Source of the DNA: JAGXLC01 sp964585385
Lineage (GTDB): Bacteria; Bacteroidota; Bacteroidia; Bacteroidales; UBA12077
NCBI GenBank assembly: GCA_964585385.1
Contig: CAZPDP010000006.1
Location: forward strand, 47,296-111,295
Reading direction: 5' to 3'
Length of the DNA stretch: 64,000 nucleotides
The translations under genes were made by a program, and so were the position numbers. Every line of letters begins with the position of its first letter. The stretch's first letter is position 1. Under the pieces are notes generated by a model. That model was given only the letters and a program-made list of their open reading frames with translations, was not told the DNA's origin and did no database searches. Below are positions 16,024 through 25,870 of the stretch, piece by piece.

Positions 16024-19000
16024 ATGAAGAAAAACAACTACACAAAGAATCGCCTGAAATTAAGGCTGATTTTCAGTTTTATGGTTGCGTTTCTGTTTGC
16101 CGGTTTGATGCAGGTACAGGCGCAGAGCATAACGATCGATAGTGAACCTGCAGGTCCATTGTATGTGGGAGACACTATTGAGGTAGATTATACCGCTTCA
16201 GGTTTTTCTGCAAGTGCCACCTTCTACCTTGAAGTAAGCGAAGGAGGTAATGATACAATCATTGCCCAGAATTCAAATGCTACAGGAACCCTAGAAGGTT
16301 ATGTTCCGGCAGGATTTGAATCCACAAACAATACACAAATAAGAGTATTCGGTGCAACAGGTACTCCTGATGGAATGACTGAGACGAAACCTAAATTTGG
16401 AGAACTTACACTTTCCGGAACAAATGCGAGTTATAATTATGATGATGAAACATACTCCTTATATTTTTATCAACCCACCATAAGGAAGATGGTTCTCCCT
16501 GAAATGGATTTGTCAGGAGACTCCGCAGTTTTTGAGTTCGATTATGAATACGATGCCTGGCCCGATACGCTTGAACTGGTTGTAGAATATAGTACAGACG
16601 GAGGATCAAGTTATACCAATCTGGATACTATACCTTATGTAGATCTGGCTCGACACTATAATCATCAGGTTGGAATACCGTCAGCTGCCAGGACTACCAA
16701 TACAATTCTCAGGGTACGTCAATTGTATTCTAACTTGATTAATGACGATTACGCACATGATTTTTATCTATACAATCCTTCTGTATATGTGGGTCAGCCC
16801 TTAGTTGAAGAAGGAAGCCAGGCTCTGGCGGGTTCACCATTTACAGTGATTATTCCTACTGCAAGTGTGACTAATGTTACAGCACCCGCGGCGGCTCCAT
16901 ATAATTCCAATACCTATTCGGGTGACTCAGTATATGTTGAAACCAATCTTACAGGTTTTACTTCTGATATTAATTATAAAGTGGTATTAAATACCACCGC
17001 TAATATTAATGATCCGGTATATGAACTGGATGATTTTACAATGGAAAATACGGGTGGTAACAATTACACTTTCAAGGGTGTATTACCCGCAGATATTCCA
17101 TTTGATGACACCCATTATTTCTGGGTAGTACCCTATTCCGGAACCGATTATGAGCATGGTACAAATGCATCATACGATTTCGCTGCTTCCGGAGCTGGCA
17201 ATTATACCATTAATGGAGAAGAATACATTGACGGTACTTATGGTATCTATTTTACTGCCGCAAATGTCAGGGAAGTAATATCCCCGGAAATGATGGTTTC
17301 CGATACCGGTTCTTTTATGGTTGAAATGAGCCGCAGAGACGATGCATTCAGCCCTGAAGAAACTGAAATTGTAGTTGAATACAGTACTGACGGAAGTACT
17401 TACACTGAACTTGGAAGGGTAAGTTTGAATGCAATGAAGGTATACACCAATGGTACAACAACATTTGAATTTGATATACCTGCAGGTGCAATAAGCAATA
17501 CAACCTCTTTCCGAATCCATCAGAACAATATTAATGCTGAGAATCTTGACCAGTTTTACGTAAAATCCTGGGATATGATGCTTAGTTCCAATAAACTGGT
17601 TGATGGTCTTGAGGCAAACTATTCAGGAAATTGGGATTCAGATTATGTGAATGAACCTGTTATTGATCTAAAAACAATTACAACACCTGAAAGTTTGTTC
17701 TATCCGGGTACTGCTTTAGATCTTGATTATGAAGTAACAGTTGGTGCTTTACCAAACGGTTCTGCAATAAATGCAGTATTGGAAAATGGCGGTACAATCA
17801 ATTTAGGTTCTTCATCGAATCTGAACAGTGGAACAATTTCTACAAATATCCCGGCTATAGTTGGAGATATCTATGACATTCAATTAAAGTCACCTAATGC
17901 TCATGGAATAGTTACCTCAAATATTAGGAATATTACTGTAGAAGAAGTTTCAATGGAGATTATTGATGTAACAGGAAATCCGGAAAGGGAAAGCGGAGGA
18001 ACCCCTTATTATTTTGCAGGGGATGAGATAACAGTGGACTATAACCTGGTAGGTTCTGCTCCCGCTGGAGTTCAGTTACAGATAGAAAAGAGCACAGGGG
18101 ATTGGTTAACCATTGCCAATGATGATCCAGCAGATGAAACAGTTACAGCCACCATTCCTGTAGATGCTGATCTTGCTGCTAATCCGGATATAAGGCTAGC
18201 ACTGGCTGATACTTTATATACAAATGGTTCTAATTGGGTTTATTACCGACATTTTAATGCTAGCGATTTCCTTGAAAATGAGAATGATTCTATGATTAAT
18301 TCGGCCCAGGGATATGTCGATTATGATAACTATTGGTCCTATGATCCAGCCTTTGCAAAGAAAGGCACCAGAAAGGTTGAAACAAAGGGGTTCGACGCAT
18401 TTAAAGGAGCATTTGTTAGCTTTGGAGTTTACTTCCTTGATGGATACTATTCGTTTGAAGATGAGGTGAATAAAGTTGCTCCCATAAAAATGGAATATAG
18501 TACGGACAATGGTTCCACATGGACTGAGCTGGATTCAAAAGAACATGGAGATATTACAGGTAATAGAACTCTAGAATATATGTACTCAGCATGGCTCCCC
18601 GAGGAAGCTCATTCAGACAATATAAAATTCAGACTGATTCAAAATGAAAGTGGAGTACTGAATTTTGGTGAAAATGCGTGGGAATTATATAGATTGAGAG
18701 TTTATACCTATACGCAGACAGAAATATACAGTGGAACCGAAGCACTGAATCTACAGCAGGCTTCAGTCGCACTGGGTACAATAGATCAGTCGGAATACGG
18801 ACCTGGTGAAGCCATAACAGTACCTTATAACGTTACCGGCAACTTTGGTTCTGATGTTGGATTTGCCGTTACACTGGATGATGGTAGCAAAGAATATGTT
18901 GTAGATACCAGCAGCCAGACAGGCCAGGTTCAACTCAACACCAATATTCCGGTTAACCTTGAAGAGAACAGTTATGATCTTTACGTGAAGCCTTATCAGA

Positions 19001-22000
19001 TTACTGCAGAAGAGGACTATCCTGTAGTTGGCTACATGGAAGATTTTGATGATGATAAAGAGGATATGATTGCACTGGAAGGGGGAGATTATCAAAGTGG
19101 TTCATATTATGACATGGATCATGAAGGAAGACGTTCTGTACTGACAAAAGCCCTGAAACAAGTAGAAGGTGATTCTGTCTACATGGAATTTGATCTTTGG
19201 TTTGATGAAGATCCATATCCTTCTGAAGGTGTAATGGTAGAAGTAACATATGATGGAGGAAGCACCTTTACTGTTCTGGATACCATTACAGAATATGTTG
19301 ATGACTATCAGGTGGCTCTTGCTACAGCAGATATGAATGATCAAACACATCTCCGGTGGGTACAGTATGTGAATTTTGGACAGTATGAAAAAGACTGGGA
19401 ACTATATGAAATCGCATACATGAGCAGTAATACCAATATACTGCCTACAGGTGATTACGTTGAGCTGAACCAACCGGAAGCCATTACAGTGGATTATCCT
19501 GATAACTGGAATGAATTCACTTATAACGAGCAGGATTCTGTAATTTACTCCGGTGAGTCAATGACTCTTGAACTGGGTATATTAGAAGATGCTCCCAGAT
19601 TTTCAGACCAGACACAGTATATATTCTACCTGGGTGACGGTTCAGGAAATGTTATGATCGATTATACTACCGGCGACAGCATCATGTTAGGATCCATGAC
19701 GGGTCTGGGTAGTGTTAATCTGGACGTTCCTGCTTCCATATTTAAAGGAGAGTACGAAATACTTGCTACTGTTCAGATTGATGATCCGGACAGCGATGAG
19801 CCGTTTATTTATTATGAAGAAGACTGGCTCATGGATCTGAATATTTACAATCCAACACTGAAGACCATTGCCACAACCAAAGAAGCTTATCGTGGTACTG
19901 AGTTTACAGTGGACTGGGAATTGCAGACCGGTTCTGTGAATACGGGTAACTATTACTTCCATCTATGGTTGGATAACGATAACGACAACACTGTGGATGA
20001 AGGTGAAATTCTGTATTCTCAGCAGGATGCTCCTGCCAGCTTTGTGGATACCGTTCCTACCGATGCAGGAACAGGCAATAAGGATGTAGAGGTTCTTATT
20101 ACCACAGACATGGAATACCAGGCAGGAAGAAGTCTATGGCTTAATGACATAAATGACGAGGAATGGAGAAGCATCCTGAATGGTGATGATGACGTTGATT
20201 TCTACTCAGGTGGTTTTACCAATAAAGCGGTATCACAGGATTTCTATATGACCAACGGTGGTTCTGTTGAATTCACTATAAATTATGGAGAAACCAGTAA
20301 TGAATTTCTGGAAAGCAATAAAGTAATCCTTGAATACAGCGCCGATGGCGGAACTTCATACACCAAGATTGATGAATTCCCCAATGATGATTATGAGTTG
20401 GGTGATGGTTATGTCAATCAAAAATACCATTTTGCCATAGGTGAACTGGGAGATACTGTAAGATTCCGTTTAATAAGACAAAACGCAAGTTACGGTTGGG
20501 TTGATATCAACAACTTCACAGTAACTGAGAATTCCAATACAGCACCTGTCAATGTCATTGAAGACCAGATTTCTATTATGCAGCAAACAATGGAACTGGG
20601 AGGTCTTCCCACCAACATTTGCCCGGGCAGTACAATAAGTCTGGACTATGACATTACCGGAATGTTTGGAGAAGATGTTGTACATTATCTCCAGTACAAC
20701 AGGAATAACACAGGTTGGACTACTATGCAGGATTTTGAAGTACATGATGTTACTACTGGTTCCGGTTCATTTGATATCAATATGACTGAAAACATGACCG
20801 GTGGTGATTATGAATTCAGAATTCAAAGTTATGATGCAACTACTGAGAATGATTATTGGGTAAACAGTAATCCAACCGAAGAATCGGTTTACCTGATTCC
20901 TTCCATTGACTTCGATTATACTACGTTAAGTGGTGATGAGGATCTGTGTGAACCGGGTGCAGCAACATATACACTTTATAATACCCAGGAAGGATTTAAA
21001 TACAAAGCCAGAAATGTGGAAACCGGTGCCTGGGTAGGTGATTCAGTTGTCTCTGAATATACAGGTCAGGATTTTACCATGACTACCAATACCATTACAG
21101 AAGACACTGAGCTGGAAATTGTGGTGACAGCCATGAGTGAAGATGGAAACACTACTTGTGCAACAGGTATCCTGGAAGACAGGATTAAATTTAACCTGAT
21201 TCCACAACGTACCCTATTTACTTATGACGGCACATGGATTCCGGCCGAAGAGGCTTATTCAGTCTGTGAAGACCAAACAGACATAGAATTAAGAGCTGTT
21301 TATTACGATAACAATGGCATTCCACAGACAGGAAGTCCTGCCTCAATTACATGGTACCGTGATGACGTTTCTAATGCTGTATCTTCTGATACTGAACTGG
21401 ATATGTTTAACAAGACCGGAACTTACTTTGCTCAAATAGTTGATGAAGGTTGTAAGTACTTTACTGATTCAGTAGACATTGAAGTGCTTCAAAAACCTGA
21501 TAAACCAACAATTGTTGCCTCTGGTGAGACAACTTTCTGTGGTGGTGAATCAGTAACTATATCTGTTCAGGAAGATTATCCATACATCAGATGGTATGGT
21601 GGTTCGAATGGAAGTGAACAGTTAAGTGGCTCATCATCAAGCATAGATGTTTCCGAAGACGGTATATATAGAGCAGTAGTCTCTAACTATCCTCTTGAAC
21701 AATCCTGTATGTCAGTAAAGTCTGACCCAATCAAGGTTGATGTAATTGAAGAACAAAACACTTATATCCAACATGCAGGTGGTGGTATGCAGGTCGAAGA
21801 TGGCAAGTGGGTATCCTGTGGAGATGAAGTTGAACTTAGAGTTCAAAATGAGACTGCAACTTATAATTGGATGGTAAATGGTGCTGTTTATACATCATCC
21901 AATGACTATGACGAAATCGTTGCTACCCAGACAGGATGGTACAAAGTACAGACTATCCAGTCTGAAAACGGCGTAACCTGTACGTATACTACAGACAGTA

Positions 22001-23049
22001 TTCATGTGGAAGTAACACCTGAAGTTGAAAAACCAACCCTTACATTATCTGGTGATACAGCATTCTGTGCAGGCGAAGGCGTTGCTACACTTACTGCAAC
22101 CGAAGGATATCCGGGTTACTTGTGGTACGGTACAGACATGCCGAGTGAAGAGGTAGAAACAAGCGAAATGGATGTCGTTAAGGATGGTACTTATCAGGTA
22201 CAAGTGGTTGATGAATATGGATGTGAAAGTGACTTCTCAAATTATGTTGAAGTCGATGTAGTATCCAAACCATCACCATACGGTACTTTATTTGCATTGG
22301 ATGATCCGCTTTGCGGACCAGCACCTGCAGATCTCAGGTTAGAGTCAATGGGTACCGGCAGAATGCTCACTTATCAGCTTATCAATATGACTACCGGTCA
22401 GCCGGAAGGCGACATGGAAACTCCTGTTGATGCTGATGGTGGAGATTATGTAGAGTTCACTTCTGACTCAGTTTACACTGAAACCGAATTTGGTGTAATG
22501 GTTACCGATCCAAATTTCGCTGGTTGTCAGGTTATGATGGACCCAACAACTGTTGTCAATGTAAACAGAGCTGAGATTGAAGTGGTTGGAAATACATTGT
22601 ATGCTACTGAAGGTGCTTCACGATACCAGTGGTACAGGAACGATACACCAATCATGAGCGACAGAGGTGATGATCAGTCTATCGAAGTAATGGATAATGC
22701 TGAATACAAGGTTGAAATCCAGTTTGCTTTTGATTGTACAATCATGTCAGAAACTGTCTCAACGAAGAACGCAACTGCTATCGATGAAACACTTGCCAAA
22801 AGCAATATCCTGCTTTATCCAAACCCGGTTGAAGAAAGGGTTACACTGGAAATGGATAATGTTTACACAGGTGAATTAACCATCGAGGTTGTGAATGTTG
22901 CCGGACAGATTCTGTCAGAAACTCAACTGGATAAAAATACCCAGCACTTCAAAACCAACATTGAAATGCAAGATATGGAAAGTGGTGTATACTTCATTCA
23001 TGTTGTTTCTGAAGATAATAAAGTAGTTAAAAGCATTATTAAAAAATAA
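16024..23049 (+). CDS. Giant multi-domain secreted protein with T9SS type A sorting domain
   Basis: The 2341-residue protein has a signal peptide (about 1-34, ending QVQAQ). Its first two-thirds alternate Ig-like strands (PGTALDLDYEV type) with five diverged modules centred on the motif VEYSTDGGSSYT (near residues 189, 452, 823, 1073 and 1436), reminiscent of reelin/MAM-like extracellular modules. From about residue 1530 it becomes cysteine-containing and has five PKD/Ig-like repeats, each with a central Trp (near 1776, 1855, 1947, 2032 and 2201). Residues 2260-2341 (LLYPNPVEERV...GVYFIHVVSEDNKVVKSIIKK) form a T9SS type A sorting domain, which directs export across the outer membrane and surface anchoring or release. 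No catalytic domain is visible, so an adhesin or surface-layer role is likely. It is followed 18 bp later by a lipoprotein gene. Confidence 0.88.
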   Translation: MKKNNYTKNRLKLRLIFSFMVAFLFAGLMQVQAQSITIDSEPAGPLYVGDTIEVDYTASGFSASATFYLEVSEGGNDTIIAQNSNATGTLEGYVPAGFESTNNTQIRVFGATGTPDGMTETKPKFGELTLSGTNASYNYDDETYSLYFYQPTIRKMVLPEMDLSGDSAVFEFDYEYDAWPDTLELVVEYSTDGGSSYTNLDTIPYVDLARHYNHQVGIPSAARTTNTILRVRQLYSNLINDDYAHDFYLYNPSVYVGQPLVEEGSQALAGSPFTVIIPTASVTNVTAPAAAPYNSNTYSGDSVYVETNLTGFTSDINYKVVLNTTANINDPVYELDDFTMENTGGNNYTFKGVLPADIPFDDTHYFWVVPYSGTDYEHGTNASYDFAASGAGNYTINGEEYIDGTYGIYFTAANVREVISPEMMVSDTGSFMVEMSRRDDAFSPEETEIVVEYSTDGSTYTELGRVSLNAMKVYTNGTTTFEFDIPAGAISNTTSFRIHQNNINAENLDQFYVKSWDMMLSSNKLVDGLEANYSGNWDSDYVNEPVIDLKTITTPESLFYPGTALDLDYEVTVGALPNGSAINAVLENGGTINLGSSSNLNSGTISTNIPAIVGDIYDIQLKSPNAHGIVTSNIRNITVEEVSMEIIDVTGNPERESGGTPYYFAGDEITVDYNLVGSAPAGVQLQIEKSTGDWLTIANDDPADETVTATIPVDADLAANPDIRLALADTLYTNGSNWVYYRHFNASDFLENENDSMINSAQGYVDYDNYWSYDPAFAKKGTRKVETKGFDAFKGAFVSFGVYFLDGYYSFEDEVNKVAPIKMEYSTDNGSTWTELDSKEHGDITGNRTLEYMYSAWLPEEAHSDNIKFRLIQNESGVLNFGENAWELYRLRVYTYTQTEIYSGTEALNLQQASVALGTIDQSEYGPGEAITVPYNVTGNFGSDVGFAVTLDDGSKEYVVDTSSQTGQVQLNTNIPVNLEENSYDLYVKPYQITAEEDYPVVGYMEDFDDDKEDMIALEGGDYQSGSYYDMDHEGRRSVLTKALKQVEGDSVYMEFDLWFDEDPYPSEGVMVEVTYDGGSTFTVLDTITEYVDDYQVALATADMNDQTHLRWVQYVNFGQYEKDWELYEIAYMSSNTNILPTGDYVELNQPEAITVDYPDNWNEFTYNEQDSVIYSGESMTLELGILEDAPRFSDQTQYIFYLGDGSGNVMIDYTTGDSIMLGSMTGLGSVNLDVPASIFKGEYEILATVQIDDPDSDEPFIYYEEDWLMDLNIYNPTLKTIATTKEAYRGTEFTVDWELQTGSVNTGNYYFHLWLDNDNDNTVDEGEILYSQQDAPASFVDTVPTDAGTGNKDVEVLITTDMEYQAGRSLWLNDINDEEWRSILNGDDDVDFYSGGFTNKAVSQDFYMTNGGSVEFTINYGETSNEFLESNKVILEYSADGGTSYTKIDEFPNDDYELGDGYVNQKYHFAIGELGDTVRFRLIRQNASYGWVDINNFTVTENSNTAPVNVIEDQISIMQQTMELGGLPTNICPGSTISLDYDITGMFGEDVVHYLQYNRNNTGWTTMQDFEVHDVTTGSGSFDINMTENMTGGDYEFRIQSYDATTENDYWVNSNPTEESVYLIPSIDFDYTTLSGDEDLCEPGAATYTLYNTQEGFKYKARNVETGAWVGDSVVSEYTGQDFTMTTNTITEDTELEIVVTAMSEDGNTTCATGILEDRIKFNLIPQRTLFTYDGTWIPAEEAYSVCEDQTDIELRAVYYDNNGIPQTGSPASITWYRDDVSNAVSSDTELDMFNKTGTYFAQIVDEGCKYFTDSVDIEVLQKPDKPTIVASGETTFCGGESVTISVQEDYPYIRWYGGSNGSEQLSGSSSSIDVSEDGIYRAVVSNYPLEQSCMSVKSDPIKVDVIEEQNTYIQHAGGGMQVEDGKWVSCGDEVELRVQNETATYNWMVNGAVYTSSNDYDEIVATQTGWYKVQTIQSENGVTCTYTTDSIHVEVTPEVEKPTLTLSGDTAFCAGEGVATLTATEGYPGYLWYGTDMPSEEVETSEMDVVKDGTYQVQVVDEYGCESDFSNYVEVDVVSKPSPYGTLFALDDPLCGPAPADLRLESMGTGRMLTYQLINMTTGQPEGDMETPVDADGGDYVEFTSDSVYTETEFGVMVTDPNFAGCQVMMDPTTVVNVNRAEIEVVGNTLYATEGASRYQWYRNDTPIMSDRGDDQSIEVMDNAEYKVEIQFAFDCTIMSETVSTKNATAIDETLAKSNILLYPNPVEERVTLEMDNVYTGELTIEVVNVAGQILSETQLDKNTQHFKTNIEMQDMESGVYFIHVVSEDNKVVKSIIKK

Positions 23050-23067
23050 TTCAAATTATTAAGAAGT

Positions 23068-23493
23068 ATGAAAAAGTTAATCAATATAATCTTAGTAGTT
23101 TTTGTTGCAACCGCTATTTTCAGCGGTTGCAACGAACCCTCGGATCCGGACATGAATGTCATGGCTACGGGCTCCTGGGAGTTAGTCGACCTTATGATTG
23201 ATGATCAGGTTATTGCTAATTTTAGCAGTGAATTTACCCTGAATCTCCATGATGACGAGTCCTGTGTATTCATTGACCACGATGGAATCGGCTTCGCCGG
23301 TACCTGGTCGATGGATGCTGAAGGTACATCGCTCCAGCTTACACCTTCAGGTGAACAAGGAACGGCTGTAAATTTTACAGTGGTGTACCTGAAACCAGAT
23401 AAAATGGGCCTCAAGAAAACTGTGGACAGTCCGACTATCGGAAATCAAACGTTCACATATATTCTTGAAAAAGGCTCATTTGGAGGTTCCTGA
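23068..23493 (+). CDS. Small lipoprotein with lipocalin-like domain
   Basis: The 141-residue protein has a lipoprotein signal peptide with lipobox FSGC (cysteine at residue 21). A beta-rich domain begins GSWELVDLMIDDQ and contains GTWSMDAEGTSLQL, the pattern of Bacteroidota lipocalin-like (DUF4923/DUF5004-type) proteins. It is probably anchored in the outer membrane. It is the third gene of the operon with the barrel and the giant T9SS protein, and a strong terminator follows. Confidence 0.7.
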   Translation: MKKLINIILVVFVATAIFSGCNEPSDPDMNVMATGSWELVDLMIDDQVIANFSSEFTLNLHDDESCVFIDHDGIGFAGTWSMDAEGTSLQLTPSGEQGTAVNFTVVYLKPDKMGLKKTVDSPTIGNQTFTYILEKGSFGGS

Positions 23494-23541
23494 TCATTTA
23501 GTGTAAAATATCTTAAATCAATTAGATATTGATTCCCAATT

Positions 23542-23577
23542 AAAAAGGGGCGTCTCTCGCGAGAGACGCCCCTTTTT
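23542..23577. terminator. 36-nt perfect palindrome, bidirectional terminator
   Basis: An 18-bp arm starting AAAAAGGGGCGTCTCTCG is followed directly by its exact complement, with A and T runs at the ends. It can terminate in both directions. It lies 49 bp after the lipoprotein stop codon and closes the 15355-23493 operon. Confidence 0.9.
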
Positions 23578-23664
23578 ACGTAATTGATTTTGGGTGAGAG
23601 CCTTTGGGTGCAATTTCGCTGAACCCCAATGAAATTTGTTTTATTATGTATATATTTTACTGGC

Positions 23665-23699
23665 TAGCCCCATCATTTATTCCAAAGATGATGGGGCTA
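23665..23699. repeat. Stem-loop, 12-bp stem
   Basis: TAGCCCCATCAT (23665-23676) pairs with 23688-23699 around an 11-nt loop. It lacks a U-run on either strand, so it is an intergenic hairpin rather than a clear terminator. The 23578-23784 stretch otherwise shows no gene. Confidence 0.5.
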
Positions 23700-23784
23700 T
23701 TACCAGGCAAGTATTGTTCCTTAACAATAATCAGAAGCTGTTATTACGATGCCGTTCACATCGTTTAAAAGAGGTTTATATTCC

Positions 23785-24351
23785 TTATATAGCAGCCGTT
23801 TTCTCTTCTGGTTGCAATGAGAAATAAGCAATAATATGGAAGATCCAGCCTACAAAATATATTACTCCTCCAATTATTATAATAGACGTTATAACACCAA
23901 TAAAATAGAGCAATCCTGCCCTTTTAAATAGTTTTATATTACTTTTTTCAGCCAGAGCTTGTAATGATTTAAATACAAAATAAATACCAATGATGGCCGC
24001 AACAAACATTATAATAGCGCCAACAATAGATAGTCCGCTGCTGAAAATCTGGGAAACAATCTCCTGGTAATTAAACGACTCGACAGCGCCACCTGAAGCA
24101 GAGAATATTGCTGTACCTATTCCAATGGTCACTAAAACACCACCGAGAACATTACCTGCGACTACTATAATTGTACCAGTTAGTGCATTTTTAAAGATAT
24201 CAGGTTTTTCGTAAACTCTTGAAAGATAGTAATGCGAAATCAATAAAAGAATCATAGCTGCTAAACCTGCAACGGCTCCTAGAAAAGGGATGATACTAAC
24301 GATAGGTAATAAAATTCCTATTCGACCTAAAGTGATTGCTTGTCTTTTCAT
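23785..24351 (-). CDS. DUF996-like multi-pass membrane protein
   Basis: The 188-residue protein has about five hydrophobic helices and little else: residues 8-40, 55-80, 95-120, 125-150 and 155-180. It has a short charged N-terminus (MKRQAITLGRIG) and a C-terminal EEKTAAI. The arrangement resembles DUF996 proteins, whose function is unknown. It stands alone, downstream of the structured 24352-25323 spacer. Confidence 0.6.
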   Translation of the reverse strand: MKRQAITLGRIGILLPIVSIIPFLGAVAGLAAMILLLISHYYLSRVYEKPDIFKNALTGTIIVVAGNVLGGVLVTIGIGTAIFSASGGAVESFNYQEIVSQIFSSGLSIVGAIIMFVAAIIGIYFVFKSLQALAEKSNIKLFKRAGLLYFIGVITSIIIIGGVIYFVGWIFHIIAYFSLQPEEKTAAI

Positions 24352-25323
24352 AGTTTCTTAGTTTTTGGTTATTAATATGATCATTAAATGTAATCGTTAA
24401 ATTCTAAAACATGGTTGATATTTGGCTATAACTCTCTTTGTGATTGCTTTGTGTCTTCCTGCCTTCGTGGCAGAAAGAGAATGCCACTAAGACTCTAAAA
24501 ATCTAAGATACACAAAGGAAGAAGTAATAATATTTAAGTTATCAACCATATATTAGAGTTTCACCAATGTAATTTATTGATATTCTTTTTTATTTATACA
24601 GAACTTTAGCATTAACTAAGGTATAAAAAATACAAGTTCAACGAAAGTATTATAATTGTGTGATTTTGATAACACATTAATTCTGCTTTAGGCGGCAAGA
24701 CCAGAACAAATTGTCATGGTAAAAACCTTTTGCTTAACCGGCGCGCAGGCCAGGCTAAGTCGTGCGGGGTGGGTGGATTTGCAGGGGAGGTAGGCTGATC
24801 TTAGCCTAGCGTTTTTTTGTTTCTTTTTTTGGGCAATGCAAAAAAAGAAAAAATGTTGACATTAGAAGTAAATGTTGCTACTAAAAAAATGGTAGATCGG
24901 CCCATATAGATTTTATAATGCCTGCTGGAGTATCTCAATGTATTTCCATAATAGAAAAAAGCACGCTTTTAGAGGGACTCCCGTACACACAAACTATCTA
25001 TTTTATTGATTTACAGATATTTAATGTTGTAAAAAAACTACATTTTTCGGTCATATCAGAAATCCACTTTTTTATTCCCTTCGGTTCCCGCCAAAGCGGG
25101 ACAGGCTATGAGATCGCTCCTTCTCCGTAATAAAACTATGAAGGAGAAGCTTCGCTTAGTTGTCTCCCACAAAAAAGTTAAAAGTATTATCCACCGTTCC
25201 AATTACTATTTATATTGCATGTCTACGGCATTTTTTTAAATCAGCTGGGCATCCGATGATTCAGAGGACATCGCCGCAAGTTAGATCGCCGGCATCCTTG
25301 CCGGCAAAAACCGTAAGCGTAGG
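24352..25323. other. Long intergenic region with several inverted repeats
   Basis: This stretch of about 970 bp has no credible gene. It holds the imperfect hairpin repeat at 24447-24517 and a GC-rich block at 24740-24810 with AGGCTAAG/CTTAGCCT arms (24752-24759 and 24800-24807). It also has a 12-bp A/T stem (24820-24831 with 24839-24850), CCCGC-CAAAG-CGGG-type hairpins at 25087-25100, and GCCGGC arms at 25288-25305. Most look like remnants of interspersed palindromic repeats; a structured RNA at 24740-24850 is possible. Confidence 0.5.
24447..24517. repeat. Imperfect long hairpin repeat (CTTTGTGTCTT type)
   Basis: The outer arms CTTTGTGTCTT (24447-24457) and AAGATACACAAAG (24505-24517) are complementary but for one bulge pair. 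An inner stem CTGCC/GGCAG is at 24459-24473. Its composition resembles the small non-coding interspersed repeats that are common in bacterial and environmental genomes. Confidence 0.4.
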
Positions 25324-25593
25324 TTAATGACTGTTTATTGTTAACATGATGTTTTGGGCCAGCTCTTTGTCCATCGCGGCCTGTGTGTTGTCGATCTGCA
25401 ATATAAATACCGGGGAGGTTCGTATGACATGAATGATTCGTCCTGGCAGTATTCCCATGGCCAGAAGTTTTTGGAGGTTTTTGCCATCGGTGGTAATCAA
25501 ACGCCTTACCACACCTGAATTCCCCTTTTTTAATTGACTTAAGGCTATTTCTTTATCTTTGTTCATATTGACCATTATATTATCCTTGTACAT
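25324..25593 (-). CDS. feoA: FeoA domain protein (ferrous iron transport)
   Basis: The 89-residue SH3-like FeoA protein is identified by ALSQLKKGNSGVVRRL near residues 17-32, LLAMGILPGRIIHV, and the closing strand of the barrel (DKELAQNIML). FeoA is a cytoplasmic partner that stimulates FeoB-mediated Fe2+ uptake. The annotated start at 25593 leaves a 10-residue extension before MNKDKEIAL; the ATG at 25566 is an equally good start. It is the last gene of the OprB-feoB-(Cys-rich)-feoA operon. Confidence 0.85.
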   Translation of the reverse strand: MYKDNIMVNMNKDKEIALSQLKKGNSGVVRRLITTDGKNLQKLLAMGILPGRIIHVIRTSPVFILQIDNTQAAMDKELAQNIMLTINSH

Positions 25594-25668
25594 TTTATTT
25601 CGGTTTAGATGTTAAATACTTTGTATTCTTGCCAGTTGATCTGAGTTACTTTTTTTATTTCTATAACT

Positions 25669-25860
25669 TTATTTGTTTTGCTTCTCCTTCTTTTTAGAAA
25701 ACAAATTTTTAATGAAGGTAAAAGATTTAGCTTCCGGTAAAGATTCGTATCCGCAATTAGGGCATTTTACCAGTTTGCAGTTTGAAAGCGGGCAACTACC
25801 GCAAGCTGAAATTCCTTGTCCTTCTGTAAATTCCATTCCGCAAAATGAACAATGATGCAT
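25669..25860 (-). CDS. Small Cys-rich protein between FeoB and FeoA
   Basis: The 63-residue protein starts MHHCSFCGMEFTEGQG and has three Cys groups: CSFC near residue 4, CGSCPLSNC near 20 and CPNCGYE near 34. A lysine-rich tail (KKKEKQNK) follows. It looks like two zinc ribbons or an Fe-S/metal-binding module and has no transmembrane segment. A perfect AAGGAGG Shine-Dalgarno sequence sits 6 bp before the ATG and overlaps the feoB stop codon, so the start is certain. It takes the place that FeoC holds in other bacteria, but it is not homologous to FeoC by sequence. Confidence 0.75.
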   Translation of the reverse strand: MHHCSFCGMEFTEGQGISACGSCPLSNCKLVKCPNCGYESLPEAKSFTFIKNLFSKKKEKQNK

Positions 25861-25870
25861 GATAACCTCC

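Noticed and set aside
24918..25130. Open frame in the 970-bp spacer
   Set aside because: It reads through hairpin repeats and has no domain, so it is likely spurious.
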